From Diadema setosum (taxonomy: Eukaryota > Echinodermata > Echinoidea > Diadematoida > Diadematidae): 64,000 bases of DNA. Position numbers and translations under genes: made by a program. Below, piece after piece: positions 46,641 through 57,246 of the stretch; positions within the stretch are counted from its first letter, which is position 1, and the number at the start of each line of letters is the position of its first letter. The notes below the pieces were generated by a model. The model was not told the DNA's origin, did no database searches, and saw nothing but the letters and a program-made list of their open reading frames with translations. Where the stretch lies: NCBI GenBank assembly GCA_033980235.1, contig CM067066.1, positions 41,068,977-41,132,976 on the forward strand, in the 5' to 3' direction.

Positions 46641-46860
46641 GGGGTGCTGTGGAATAGTGGATAAGATTCCCGACTCCAAATCGGAGGACCCGAGTTCGAT
46701 TCCCGCCCACTGCACCTGTCCTTGGACAAGATGATTTTACCTATAACAACCTTCCTAGATCTCCAACGCTATACAGGGTAATAATAGTGGCAGGGTCGTC
46801 TGGTAGAGCAGTGGCAAAACTGAAGAGGCTACCCTGGGTGAAGAAGCCCTTAATATTATT
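46641..46860 (+). mobile_element. tRNA-derived SINE, nearly complete
   Basis: The head has an A-box-like TGTGGAATAGTGGATAAG and a perfect B-box GAGTTCGATTCCC. The body is TGTCCTTGGACAAGATG. The tail is GGCAGGGTCGTCTGGTAGAG, then CTGAAGAGGCTACCCTGG, ending in an (ATT)n run. It is the same family as 24430-24662 and the truncated 16222-16410 copy. It is read as a retroposon because the tRNA fold is not closed and the body is conserved between copies. Confidence 0.8.
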
Positions 46861-46975
46861 ATCGTTATTATTATTATTATTACTATTATGATTATGATTG
46901 TCATTGTTATCATTATAATTATCATTATCATTATTATCATCATCATCATCATCTCATTATCATAATAAAATCACT
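46861..46975. repeat. (ATT)n/(ATC)n microsatellite
   Basis: An imperfect trinucleotide run follows the SINE tail and probably grew from it. Confidence 0.85.
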
Positions 46976-47971
46976 ATAATTAAAAAGACGAAAGGAGAAT
47001 AATTCTTTTTTTTTTATCTCTCTCTCTCTTTTACCCATAGTCTTATCTCATTCAACTTACCTCTATTCTTCCCGATTTATTCTCCTTTTGTTGTTTTGAT
47101 TTCGCGTTTCATAGTCCACATCGTTCATAGACTTCGGTTCTCCCCCTTGGTTTCATGAATGATAAATACCCACCTCTCTCTCCCATCTTCATATTTCCAG
47201 CCTTCAACTTCATTTTTCTCCTCCCAGCGATGTCCGAACCTTTTACTTGATTTTCACTATATTCTTCCTTACGACTCTCTCTATCCCTTTTCTCCCGTCT
47301 CCACATAGTGCAACTTCAACTTCAGCTGTCTGCTGCCCTCACTTTTCACTTTATTTGCCTGTCTTGCACTCTCCCTATGTAGTTTCCCGCCCCAATTCTC
47401 CATTTTTTTTTCTAGGCTTTTCTTTTGTCAAGCCACGATCCCTACAAAGACTACATACACATGGTGCTACACAAATCCTTTTCCTTCATTTACTTCACCA
47501 TGCAAACCTTCAAGCAGCATACAATACAATTGTCTCATACTCCACAAAGTTTGCTGATGTGTATTACTACTATTCGTGCATTTGCTGAATCCACTTATAT
47601 ATTTTTTTGGTAAATGGTATTTAGGAGGAGTTGCAGCCTTGAATTCCAATGTATCATATTGTTCTCTTAACCTATGTAAATATCTGCAGGATTCGTTGGC
47701 CAGAAGTTGTATATCATTAGTCAAATTTACTTGTTTATAACTATCCTAAACATACCTGTGCGGTTGTACTATATGGGAGATTGTGGAAAATTATGTATAT
47801 AGTTAACTGCAAAAGTAAAAAACCCCACCCAGGAAAAATGCAACAACAACAAAACGACAACAAAGGGCCAACATTTCTGTAGCACAGAGGGTGACGACAT
47901 ATCTTGTTTTTGCATCTGCACTGACAGTAGGGCCTACTGTATAACATAATCAATGACTGTTTGTTTTGCAG
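46976..47971. other. Non-coding, pyrimidine-rich stretch
   Basis: C/T-rich sequence at 47010-47430, then AT-rich sequence. No gene was recognised. The last bases form the acceptor-like tract before 47972. Confidence 0.4.
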
Positions 47972-48001
47972 GCTTGGGGCACGTCAAATACTAGGGTATA
48001 G
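47972..48001 (+). CDS. Candidate alternative terminal aquaporin exon
   Basis: After the acceptor TTTGTTTTGCAG, phase 0 reads AWGTSNTRV and then stops (TAG at 47999-48001). Joined to the 43924 segment it would give a 326-residue protein ending TRV, also a class I PDZ ligand. It is very short, so chance is a real possibility. Confidence 0.25.
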   Translation, partial: AWGTSNTRV

Positions 48002-48624
48002 CGGCGTTGGCAGCGGACATCCTATCAGAGCACCTTGTACAATCTTAAAAAGTCCATGTCATTGCTTCACTTCAGGTTGCCAGATATTTCATTTGTTTTT
48101 CAAATTGCAACGTTGTAACATACCAATTTGTGATTTTAACACCCTATGATTGAAGCACGTTCTTACCTTGGAATGTTAGATATAAAATATTACACACGAC
48201 CCTTTCCAAACAGGTATTCGAAGCCTTTGAAATCAATCACTATGCTTATCTTTGATTACTAGTATGTATCACGGCAGCTCTATATGTAAAGCTTGCTGCA
48301 ACTTACCAGACAACCTCACTTTGTTTGAATGATAGTGAACGCCGTAGAGTTGCCCCCTCCCCCCTCACCAACACACACACGCACAAAGCTCTCGTGATTG
48401 TGTACAAACAGAACATAATAATGTCAGGTTTTGAAATACATTGGACATAATGACGAAGGTATACCACTAAAAAGAGTAGGGCGCTCTTGTTCATCTTTTG
48501 GTGACAAGTGCTGGCAAAAAAGTCATAGAGTTCTTCTGTTTTATCGAAATTTTCTCATGATTCTTAGAAAACGATGAAACAAATGGATTCTCAACAAATT
48601 TGCTGAACAAGTAATAATATCACA
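48002..48624. other. Non-coding, nothing recognised
   Basis: Unique-looking AT-rich DNA with a short AC/GC-rich patch near 48355-48385. Confidence 0.4.
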
Positions 48625-48786
48625 GTGGACTCCCGTTATAACGAAGTCCTCGGGACCAGCAGCTTTCTTTCGTTATAACCGAACAAAATAGGCGATAAAG
48701 ACAAAGACCGGATAATGTTGTGGCCTAAATTTATATTTTGTTGTAACCGGTATTTCGTGGTAACCGTTATAGCAAGCAAGTTTACG
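48625..48786. mobile_element. MITE fragment with CGTTATAAC words
   Basis: TCCCGTTATAACGAAGTCC, TTTCGTTATAACCGAAC and GGTAACCGTTATAGCAAG lie within 160 bp. Repeated GTTATAAC-type ends suggest a decayed terminal-inverted-repeat element. Confidence 0.4.
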
Positions 48787-49172
48787 AGATGGAGTTCCAA
48801 CTGGCTGTCTTGCTGAGCAATCTGAAGATTCATTTCGAGCGTTGACATAATGTTGGCTATTTTTTTTTTTTTTTTTTTTTGCTTGTTCATCCATTTACAT
48901 GAAATGAAATCTCACTTAATGATAAAGCATATAAAACAAAAGTCAATCCCGTCCAGAAATAATATTATGTGCAAAAGTGTAAATCACAGCTGTATCATGT
49001 GAAAGTGTTTAAAACTGTACCCTCCTGGAAAACCGGTTTTATCACTTTTCCACTTAATTCCAACAAATAAAACTGAAATGGAATAATCTAATGAGTAGAA
49101 TTCTTTATCAATAAATATATCAGATTAGCGGCCGGGCATGGCCAGTCGATATTATTTTCATTTCTATTTCAT
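48787..49172 (+). repeat. Dispersed repeat, copy 1
   Basis: It begins GATGGAGTTCCAACTGGCTG. It shares long collinear stretches with 63538-63990, including CAAAAGTCAATCCCGTCC, CAGCTGTATCATGTGAAA (copy 2: GAGCTGTATC...) and CCGGTTTTATCACTTTTCC. Copy 1 lacks about 95 bp present in copy 2 and has a long poly-T where copy 2 does not. Confidence 0.85.
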
Positions 49173-49173
49173 C

Positions 49174-49207
<34 letters not shown>

Positions 49208-49974
49208 GCAATTGCTATTCGCGCATCCCCGTGCCTTTACCATTACAATATCACCTATCTTTAATAAGTAGGGATGGTGAAAAGTGATAACCGTCACAAA
49301 GACATATCTTCCTTAGAAAGTGGCCGGAGATTATGCAATTGTCAATTGTCAATTGTATTCCTATCTGCGCGGCAGATCCAGTTAGGCACATGCTTCAAAT
49401 ATTTTCCAGTGGCGGCATCAAACATGGATTCAACCCCAGGAAATAAGACAGTTGAGACTCCATTCTGTTGAACCTCCTTGGTTATATAGCGGGAATGCAA
49501 TGTACTGAATAGTGATCAATTTATAAGTGATATAATTTCAAGTTTCAAGACAGCATAATAAACAAAACACCTTTAGATAATAATCAAATGGTTATGACGT
49601 CATCTTTTGTCAGAGATGGCTCTGGCCTTCATTGATCAGTAGCTGTCGGTTTACTGACGTCATCAATGCAGGGGTCAGAGGTCATCAAAACCCACTATGC
49701 TTTATAACGTATACATATATACTCAGTACTTTATACACACATCGTGGTTTAAAGTACAAGTACATGTATCTGGTTCCGGCATTGTTGTTATATTGCAGTG
49801 ATTATCATCATTGTAGGTAGTAGTTTCCTGGAATATTTAATTTTCCAGAATCTCAAATGTAAAAAACAGCTGACATGCTTTCTTGATCCTCGCTTAGTCG
49901 GCTGTTCATTTTAAAAAGGAAGATAAAAAGAGAGTAAGCCTACTTAAGAGTGACAAGTTTAAAGACAACCAGCT

Positions 49975-50147
49975 CATGGGCGTCACCAGGGGGGGGGGGG
50001 GGGGTGCGTTGGGTGCGAACGCACCCCCTTCAGATCCTTAAAAAACAAAAAACAAAAAACAAAAAAAAAATCAATCTGCGAGCGACCTCAACGCCGGACG
50101 CTAAATAATTACTCTTTTCAATTTTTTTTTTTTAATATTTTGCACCT

Positions 50148-50199
<52 letters not shown>

Positions 50200-51329
50200 T
50201 CAATTCGCACCCCTGTTTCTGGCAGCACTGATTTTGTACATATCTATTAGTATTCTACAGTGTTTACTATTTATCGACCGTACTGTACATCCGTACGATA
50301 CGGAGCACTTATACACGTTTGCCCCATCCCACATAATCATAATATCCGAAAAGATTTTCCTGCTTTTTTTTTAGAATTCAAGAAATCTGTCCAATTATTT
50401 CACCCAAAAGCAGTGGCGTAACTACGGAGGGGGGGGGGGGGGGGGGGGGGAGGGGGGGTGCGCCCCCCTCCCAATCCGCTGGTAATAAAAAAAAAAGACT
50501 TACCGAAATAGTAATTCAAGTGTTAAACTGCTTTTGAATGAAAGGGTGATCAAGAAATAAGATATTTTTCTATGATTTCTTTTAACCATAATTAGATAGG
50601 TATATAGTGTGAAACATTGTTCAAAAAGCCCGGACCCGACAAAAGATTGTGATTCAGCATGATTCCTGGTTGGCATTCTGCATATAAGCAGGATGTGCGC
50701 AGTGTACTCAGTACATCCGAACGAAGAGTCGCTACAATGTTGCGCAATGTGATGTAGAATGTACACCTTTGTACCTTACGCTTCGTTATATCAAAGAGCT
50801 TCAAAGCTAGATCATTGATTTTGCAGTGTTGCTTTACATACTAGTCTATGTAAAAATGTCTTGCATTGCCAATAAAAAGACTTGACCTGGGCTAATTCCT
50901 AACTTTTCCATGTACATATAAGACACACACACAAACAAACACGCACAATTAGTTTAGGGGATGCTCCCAAAGTGCAGATTTTGGACATCCTTTCCCCGCT
51001 TGGTCACTTCGACGCCACCTCGCTGGTCATACCTCCCCCAGTCATGAACATAAACCCACACCCTTGACTACCAGTGGCGGATCCAGGGAGAGGGGCGCAC
51101 CGGGCGTCCCCCCCCCCCTCCCCCTTTAATTTCCAAAGCGAAAAAATATATACAATGTATATCCAGCTTCAAACGGCAGTTTTTGGACAGTAAAATGTCA
51201 AAATTTTCAAGCTCGCTCGCTCCTCTCGCTCGCATTTAGTCGTAATGCCATTCTCCTGAAGTTGCTGCTAGTAATTGCCGGCAGTTGCGCCTGGTGCGCC
51301 CCCCCCCCCCCCTTAATTTCCAAAGCAAA

Positions 51330-51384
<55 letters not shown>

Positions 51385-53322
51385 CTACAAACGGCAATTG
51401 GGGGACTGTAAAATGTCAAAATTTTCAAGCTCGCTCGCTCCGTTCGCTCTCATTTAATCTTTATGCCATTCTTCTGATGTTGCTGCCAGTAATTGCCTGT
51501 AGTTGCGCCCGGTGCGCCCCCTTAATTTCCAAAGCGAAAAAATATGGCTAAGAACGGCAGTATTTGGACTGTTAAATGTAAAATTTTCAAGCTCGCTCTC
51601 TTCGCTCGCTCGCATTTAATCGTTATGCAATTCACCTGATGTTGCTGCCAATAATTGCCTGCAGTTGCGCCCTGTGCGCCCCCTTAATTTCCAAAGCGAA
51701 AAAATATGGCTAAGAACGGCAGTTTTGGTTACTGTAAAATGTAATATTTTCAAGTTCGCTCGTTCCGCTCGCTCGAATGTAATCATTATGCTCTCCTGAT
51801 ATTGCTGCCAGTATTTGCCAGCAGTTGCGCCCGATGCGCCCCCTTAAATTCTAAAACGAAGAAATATAGCAACAAACGGCAGTTTGTTTGTTTTTTACTT
51901 AATAATGTCAAAATTTTCAAGCTCGCTCGCTCGCTCGCATTTAATTGTTATACGCAATTCTCCTGATGTTGCTGCCAGTAATTGCCGGCAGTTGCGCCCG
52001 GTGCGCCCCCCCCCCCCGCCTCCTTTATTTCCAAAGCGAAAAAATATGGCTCCAAGTGGCAGTTTTGGGACTATAAAATGTCAAAATTTTCAAGCTCGCT
52101 CTCTTCGCTCGCTCGCATTTAATTGTTATGCCATTCACCTTATTTTGCTGCCAGTAATTGCCAGCAGTAAGATGCGCCCGGTGCGCCCCCCTTAATTTCC
52201 AAAGCAAAAAAATACTGCTACAAAAGGCAGTTTTTGGACTGTAAAATGTCAACATTTTCAAGCTCGCTCCCTCGCTCGCTCGCATTTAATTGTTATGCAG
52301 TTCTCCTGATGTTGCTGCCTGTAATTACCGGCAGTTGCGCCCGTTGCGCCCCACCCCTCCTTTATTTCCAAAGCGAAAAAATATGGCTCCAAATGGCAGT
52401 GTTTGGACTGTAAAATGTCAAAATTTTCAAGCTCGCTCTCTTCGCTCGCTCGCATTTAATTGCTATGCCATTCATCTGATGTTGCTGCCAGTAATTGCCA
52501 GCAGCTGCGCCCGGTGCGCCCCCCTTAATTTCCTAAGCAAAAAAATATGGCTACAAACGGCAGTTTTGGGACTGTAAAATGTCAAAATTTTCAAGCTCGC
52601 TCGCATTTAATTGTTATGCAATTCTCCTGATATTGCTGCCAGTAATTACCGGCAGTTGCGCCCGTTGCTCGCTCGCTCGCATTTAATTGTTATGCAATTC
52701 TCCTGATATTGCTGCCAGTAATTACCGGCAGTTGCGCCCGTTGCGCCCCACCCCTCCTTTATTTCCAAAGCGAAAAAATATGGCTACAAACGGCAATTTT
52801 TGGACTGTCAAAATTTCCAAGCTCGCTCTCTTTGCTCGCTCGCATTTGATTATTATGCCATTCACCTGATGTTGCTGCCAGTACTGTAATTGCCAGCAGT
52901 TGCGCCCGGTGCGCCCCCCTTAATTTACAAAGCAAAAATATATGGCTACAAACGGCAGTTTTTGGACTGTAAAATGTCAAAATTTTCAAGCTCGCTCGCT
53001 CCGCTCGCTCGCATGTAGTCGTGATGCCATTCCCCTGATATCGCTGCGAGTAATTTGTCGTTTCACACCGTCATTCAATAATCCATTTATAAGGGGTACC
53101 ACCCTCTCCGGCACTTCCACACGGTCCCCCCACCCTTGCTCGCTCCCTCGCATACTACCCCCCCCCCCCCCAAGGTGCCCTTTCCCCGCTTGGTTTCCCT
53201 CAAAAAACAGTAAAAGTCTAGGGATTGAGAGCTTCCTATATTCCAAATGTCTGTCCAAAAAATCTCGTAAACATTAAGTGTCAAAACGCACCCCCCTTGA
53301 AAAAAAGCTGGTGACGCCCCTG
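49975..53322. mobile_element. TIR element (CAGGGGCGTCACCAG ends) with nested pieces
   Basis: The left end CATGGGCGTCACCAG and the right end CTGGTGACGCCCCTG are inverted with one mismatch. CAGCT flanks both sides (49970-49974 and 53323-53327), a possible 5-bp target duplication. Inside are (CA)n at 50150-50197, a fragment starting CAGTGGCGTAACTACGG at about 50411, another starting CAGTGGCGGATCCAGGG at about 51073, and the tandem array 51150-53050. No transposase was recognised. It may be a hAT-type element that collected later insertions. Confidence 0.65.
51150..53050. repeat. ~155-bp tandem array with GCTCGCTCGC blocks, about 12 copies
   Basis: The unit order is CAAACGGCAGTTTTTGGACT, GTAAAATGTCAAAATTTTCA, AGCTCGCTCGCTC, GCATTTAATTGTTATGCC, TGATGTTGCTGCCAGTAATT, GCGCCCGGTGCGCCCCC, TTAATTTCCAAAGCGAAAAA. 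Copies vary in the GCTC block and C-tract length. One copy carries poly-A plus (AT)n (51332-51382), and one (52600-52740) is partly duplicated. Confidence 0.9.
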
Positions 53323-54555
53323 CAGCTTGAAGGTTATATTTACAATAAACCTTAAGGCTTATTACCGTTTTCCATGTATTGTGAGGGGTGATCCCCTTGA
53401 CTGATGCTCTTCTTAACTGTTTGGATACTCTTATTTACAATAGGCCTATATCAAGTTTCAGCTCTACATCATTTATCAATTTAATCTCTGAAATACATAT
53501 GTAATACAGTTTTTATTTTGCGCAAAAAAACAACAAAGTAATGTGTTTTTCAATTTAAACTTCTCAGTAGCGGTTTGCATTCCGCAATTATTCCCATTGT
53601 CACTATTATCAATATCGCTATCAGTATTGTTGACATTTTTCAGTTTGCAGCACTGTCCAATCAATACGTATATCTGTGGTGCAGTTTTGCTGAATGCAAT
53701 GATCAAATCGGTTCCATGTAATTCCTTGGCTAGCATCATACAATGTACCTACTTAATATCCCAGGTGGTCACTTCTCATTCCTTGTCGCGTGATTCAGTC
53801 GTTGATTTGTAACGCATTTATTTCTTCTTTATTCTGTCTTGCTTATCAATGTCGTGTTTCATGAATTAGCTTACGAGGAAAGATTCCTGAAGTTGAATAA
53901 ACGGCTATGGAAGAACTATAGCCCCATTTTGTTACGTTACTGTACACTTATCATGAGATAAAAAGAGAAATTTGGATGTGGCAGAATATCGGGAAGTAAT
54001 GAAAACCGAATGGTTTCATCAATTTTGATCCTTTCCCTTGCAAAACAGTCTATGTATAATAACCTACGTACACTTCGTAAAAATCCTGTCGATGGCTAGG
54101 AAATAGTGTTAATTGATGTTAAACCCGATCAGTAGACAGGGTGGTGTTGCCATCTCCCTGGTGTTACAAGTTGTTGGCACACAGTGAAGGCAGAAAGTGA
54201 TGGCAGAAGAAGGAATTTACACATCAACCTATTGGTGGCTTTACATCAGCTTTCATAATTTACTTGGACAGGTGGTCTTTGTTTACCATTCGAAAAGATT
54301 GAAGATGAATTGAATATAAAGTATTTTACGATGTTAGTAATACGAAGAGTACGGCAATGTTAGCAGTACGAAGGCAATGGAACATCTCTGATATTCTAGT
54401 GATCGTATATCTTGCGTTATACAGATTTGTATTAATGTACCATGAAACCTCGTTTGCAAGACTAGTCATGCAATGACCTTCAAAAATTAGCAATAGCATC
54501 ACATTATAGTCATTTTCAGGTTGTACACTAATATCGGTGTATTAAATAAACCACC
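53323..54555. other. Intergenic, nothing recognised
   Basis: AT-rich sequence with open frames below 90 codons and no family signal. Confidence 0.4.
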
Positions 54556-54948
54556 TTAAAGGGGCTGTACGCAGTACTGGTTGAGATGGGGATTCATGGT
54601 TTTAACATTCCTCAGTGAGATAATGAGAAACCTCTACAATGAAATATGAAAGAGCATGTAATTTTTAAAAGGATTCAACATTTATTTGATGAAAATTGGT
54701 TTTCAAATGGCTGAGATATCCAAAAAAGTGATAATAAAAAGCGACAGGCCACGCCTTTTATTAGGATCTCTTTGTTTAACCTTCTTTTTGGATATCTCGG
54801 CCATTTCAAAACCGATTTTCATCAAATAAACTTGTGATACCCCTTAGAATTGCATGCTCTGTGACATCTCATAGAGTGGTTTCTGAATATCTCGCAAAAT
54901 GTTAAAAGCTAAATCCTCGCCTCGACCAGAACTGTACACACCCTTTAA
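54556..54948. mobile_element. TTAA-flanked palindromic MITE, family C, copy 1
   Basis: TTAA at 54556-54559 and 54945-54948 bounds inverted ends, AGGGGCTGTAC and GTACACACCCT. Pairing extends inward: GATATCCAAAAAAG / CTTTTTGGATATC and ATTTGATGAAAATTGGTTTT / AAAACCGATTTTCATCAAAT. Ends beginning AGGG next to TTAA may indicate Kolobok rather than piggyBac; this is undecided. Confidence 0.85.
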
Positions 54949-55031
54949 TATCAATGTCTGTTTCAATTTCTAAGTTTTCTTGTGTATGTAACACATATGA
55001 GCCAAAATGAAGGCCATCTTGTATTCAGTGC

Positions 55032-55084
55032 AGTGTGTGTGTGTGTGTGTGTGTGTGGGTGTGTGTGTGTGTGTGTATGTGTGT
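55032..55084. repeat. (GT)n microsatellite
   Basis: About 25 GT units with two interruptions. Confidence 0.95.
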
Positions 55085-56174
55085 GGATATGGTTTAGTCA
55101 TTTAAGCAAGCACTTATTTCTATGGAGGTCCAAGAATTTTGGTCAGAAAGCCTTCCTTCCATTGAGTCATTAGCTTTTCGTATTCATCAGCATTTATTCC
55201 TCAGTGAGTTATGACAGAGATACCAAATTTGGCTCAAGAAAGTAATTTGCTTTGTGAACGTGTTTAATAGTGGGTGTAAGTGTGTGTTTAGTGCTTCATG
55301 ATTAAGAAAGTTGGGACAGTTTCATTTATGATTCATACAGCTAACAAATTTCTGGAAGCAGTGGCAATCAATTGATGACTCTAATATGCACAATTACATA
55401 ACACGTAATAGCAACAGTATTTTGGTTTACTAAAGATTTTATTTCACCCCAAAAATAAAGCAAATGAACAAGCGAGCAAATGATGCTACAAAAAAAAAAT
55501 ACATCAAGCAAGATCAAACTTTACAAGGATAAATATACACAAATCTCACGCCAGATAGAATAAACGGCAAAACTTCCGAGCTAGGCTATGCATGAAATGA
55601 CTCATCAAGTTTACGAAGTACCTGATACAGTGTAGTTGAGAATACGACTCCAAGCTTTAGAAACAAATCCATTCATGAAAAACAAAACAAAAACGTTGCA
55701 TCACTCTGACCAGGTCAACGACAAGGCATGAGGGTGCAAAATAACTTACTAGACTTTGCCTTGACTTGATGTGACGTGACGTGACTTGACTTGACTTGTC
55801 AACCTGTGTAACATGTACTTGTAATTTAACACATGATTGGGCTGTAACGTGGACAAAAATACCATCAGTCAAAAACACAAAAATACACATTGATGTGTAC
55901 CGGCACGTATTGTTACCCCTTCCCCTGCATAAATATACGTTAATTTGACTGACAATGCATTACTATTTTCTTCACATTCTGAATAAACCTACAACATAGT
56001 CCAATCACCGAGTCTTATATCATAACATTTTGTACTGACATAAAAAAAAACACAAATGTACACTAATGGATGTTGTAGGTCATTTTGACATTGCCTGATG
56101 AAGAAACTGTCACACTTAATGAAGCACAACTGGTGAATAAGGGCAAGATGGGTGCAGCTACAACACGACAAGAC
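55085..56174. other. Intergenic, nothing recognised
   Basis: Non-coding. A small GACTT(G/GT)GACGT-type repeat lies at 55760-55798. Confidence 0.4.
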
Positions 56175-57246
56175 TTAAAGGGGACCTCCGGATGATTTTC
56201 ACACTTTTACATTTGAACAACTACAAATTAGTCAAACTGAGTACAGAGTTTCAGAATTTATAGTGATTGGGATAAGGAATGAGAATGTTTTCAAAATTTA
56301 TAACAAATTGCAGTGAACAAGGACCCCGTTTACAGTGCGGGGCCGGGCTCGGCCGCGGCTCGGCCGCGGCCGAGCCCGGCCTCAATTGCGCGGCCGAGCC
56401 TCGCAATTTTGTCCGTTTACACTGCTGGGCTCGGCCGCGCTTTTCATTCAAACCTTTCATTATTTTGTCGTAGTGGCGCTCTGCTTGTAAACAAACGCAA
56501 TTTGGTATTGTCTGGTTTTCAGACCCTTTGCCAAATGAATTCCGTGGCGACGAAGTCGCCGTTCGGGCAAAGGCCTTTGCCGAAGGAAAAAATCCTTTGC
56601 AGGACAAAACCACCTTAAACTATACTAGTTTTCGACGTTGAGGGGGTTAATATCCTGAATAGCGAAGGATACAGGCAGAGGGTTTGGAAGCCAGACTAAA
56701 ATTGGCCGCGCAATTGGCCGCGCATTTGGCCCAGTTTGCGTTTACACCATGAAGAGGCCGGGCTCGGCCGCGGCTCGGCCGCGGCCGAGACCACCTCCAG
56801 AGCGAGGCCAAATGCGAGGCCAATTTTGGCCTCGCATTTGGCCTTTTGCGCGTTTACACTGAAGCAGGGCTGGGCTCGGCCGCGGCTCGGCCGCGGCCGA
56901 GCCTCGCACTGTAAACGGGGTCTAGGATGATGACATGACAGCCTCACCATAAGAATGCATGAGTTGGGGCTCAAGAGAGCAGAACAAAAGAAGAAGGCAT
57001 GCATAGATTTTTCACAGGTGAACTTGTTGAGCAAGCGGTATTGTAATGGAATTACACTGCTACATTTCTGAAATATATGAGGCTCTGATGTCATCAACAC
57101 TGTTCAGTGTAATTTGTTTAAGATTTTCAATCTATTGGTTTCTCTGCTCAAGGACCACAATAAATTCCACGAATCTATATATGCAGCTGTTGATTTATGT
57201 ACTACATGATGTGAAATTATGAAAATCGTCCGGAATGCCCCTTTAA
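56175..57246. mobile_element. TTAA-flanked element, family D, with a nested element
   Basis: TTAA at 56175-56178 and 57243-57246. The ends AGGGGACCTCCGGATGATTT and AAATTATGAAAATCGTCCGG ... GCCCCT are inverted copies. The middle is occupied by a GC-rich element (56322-56922). Without it the element is about 470 bp. No transposase is present. Confidence 0.8.
56322..56922. mobile_element. GC-rich element with palindromic GGCCGCGG ends (nested)
   Basis: The ends GACCCCGTTTACAGTGCG and CGCACTGTAAACGGGGTC are perfect inverses. Both are followed inward by repeated GGCTCGGCCGCGGCTCGG / CCGCGGCCGAGCC blocks; a variant, CGTTTACACTGCTGGGCTCG, recurs at 56415. It is far more GC-rich and CpG-rich than its surroundings. 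No coding sequence was recognised. Confidence 0.8.

Noticed and set aside
46641..46720. Possible tRNA gene
   Set aside because: A and B boxes are present, but the cloverleaf does not close, and the following body is shared with other copies, so it is a SINE.
51150..53050. Possible CRISPR-like array
   Set aside because: The ~155-bp units are tandem and diverged, without constant short repeats separated by unique spacers, and the context is animal nuclear DNA.
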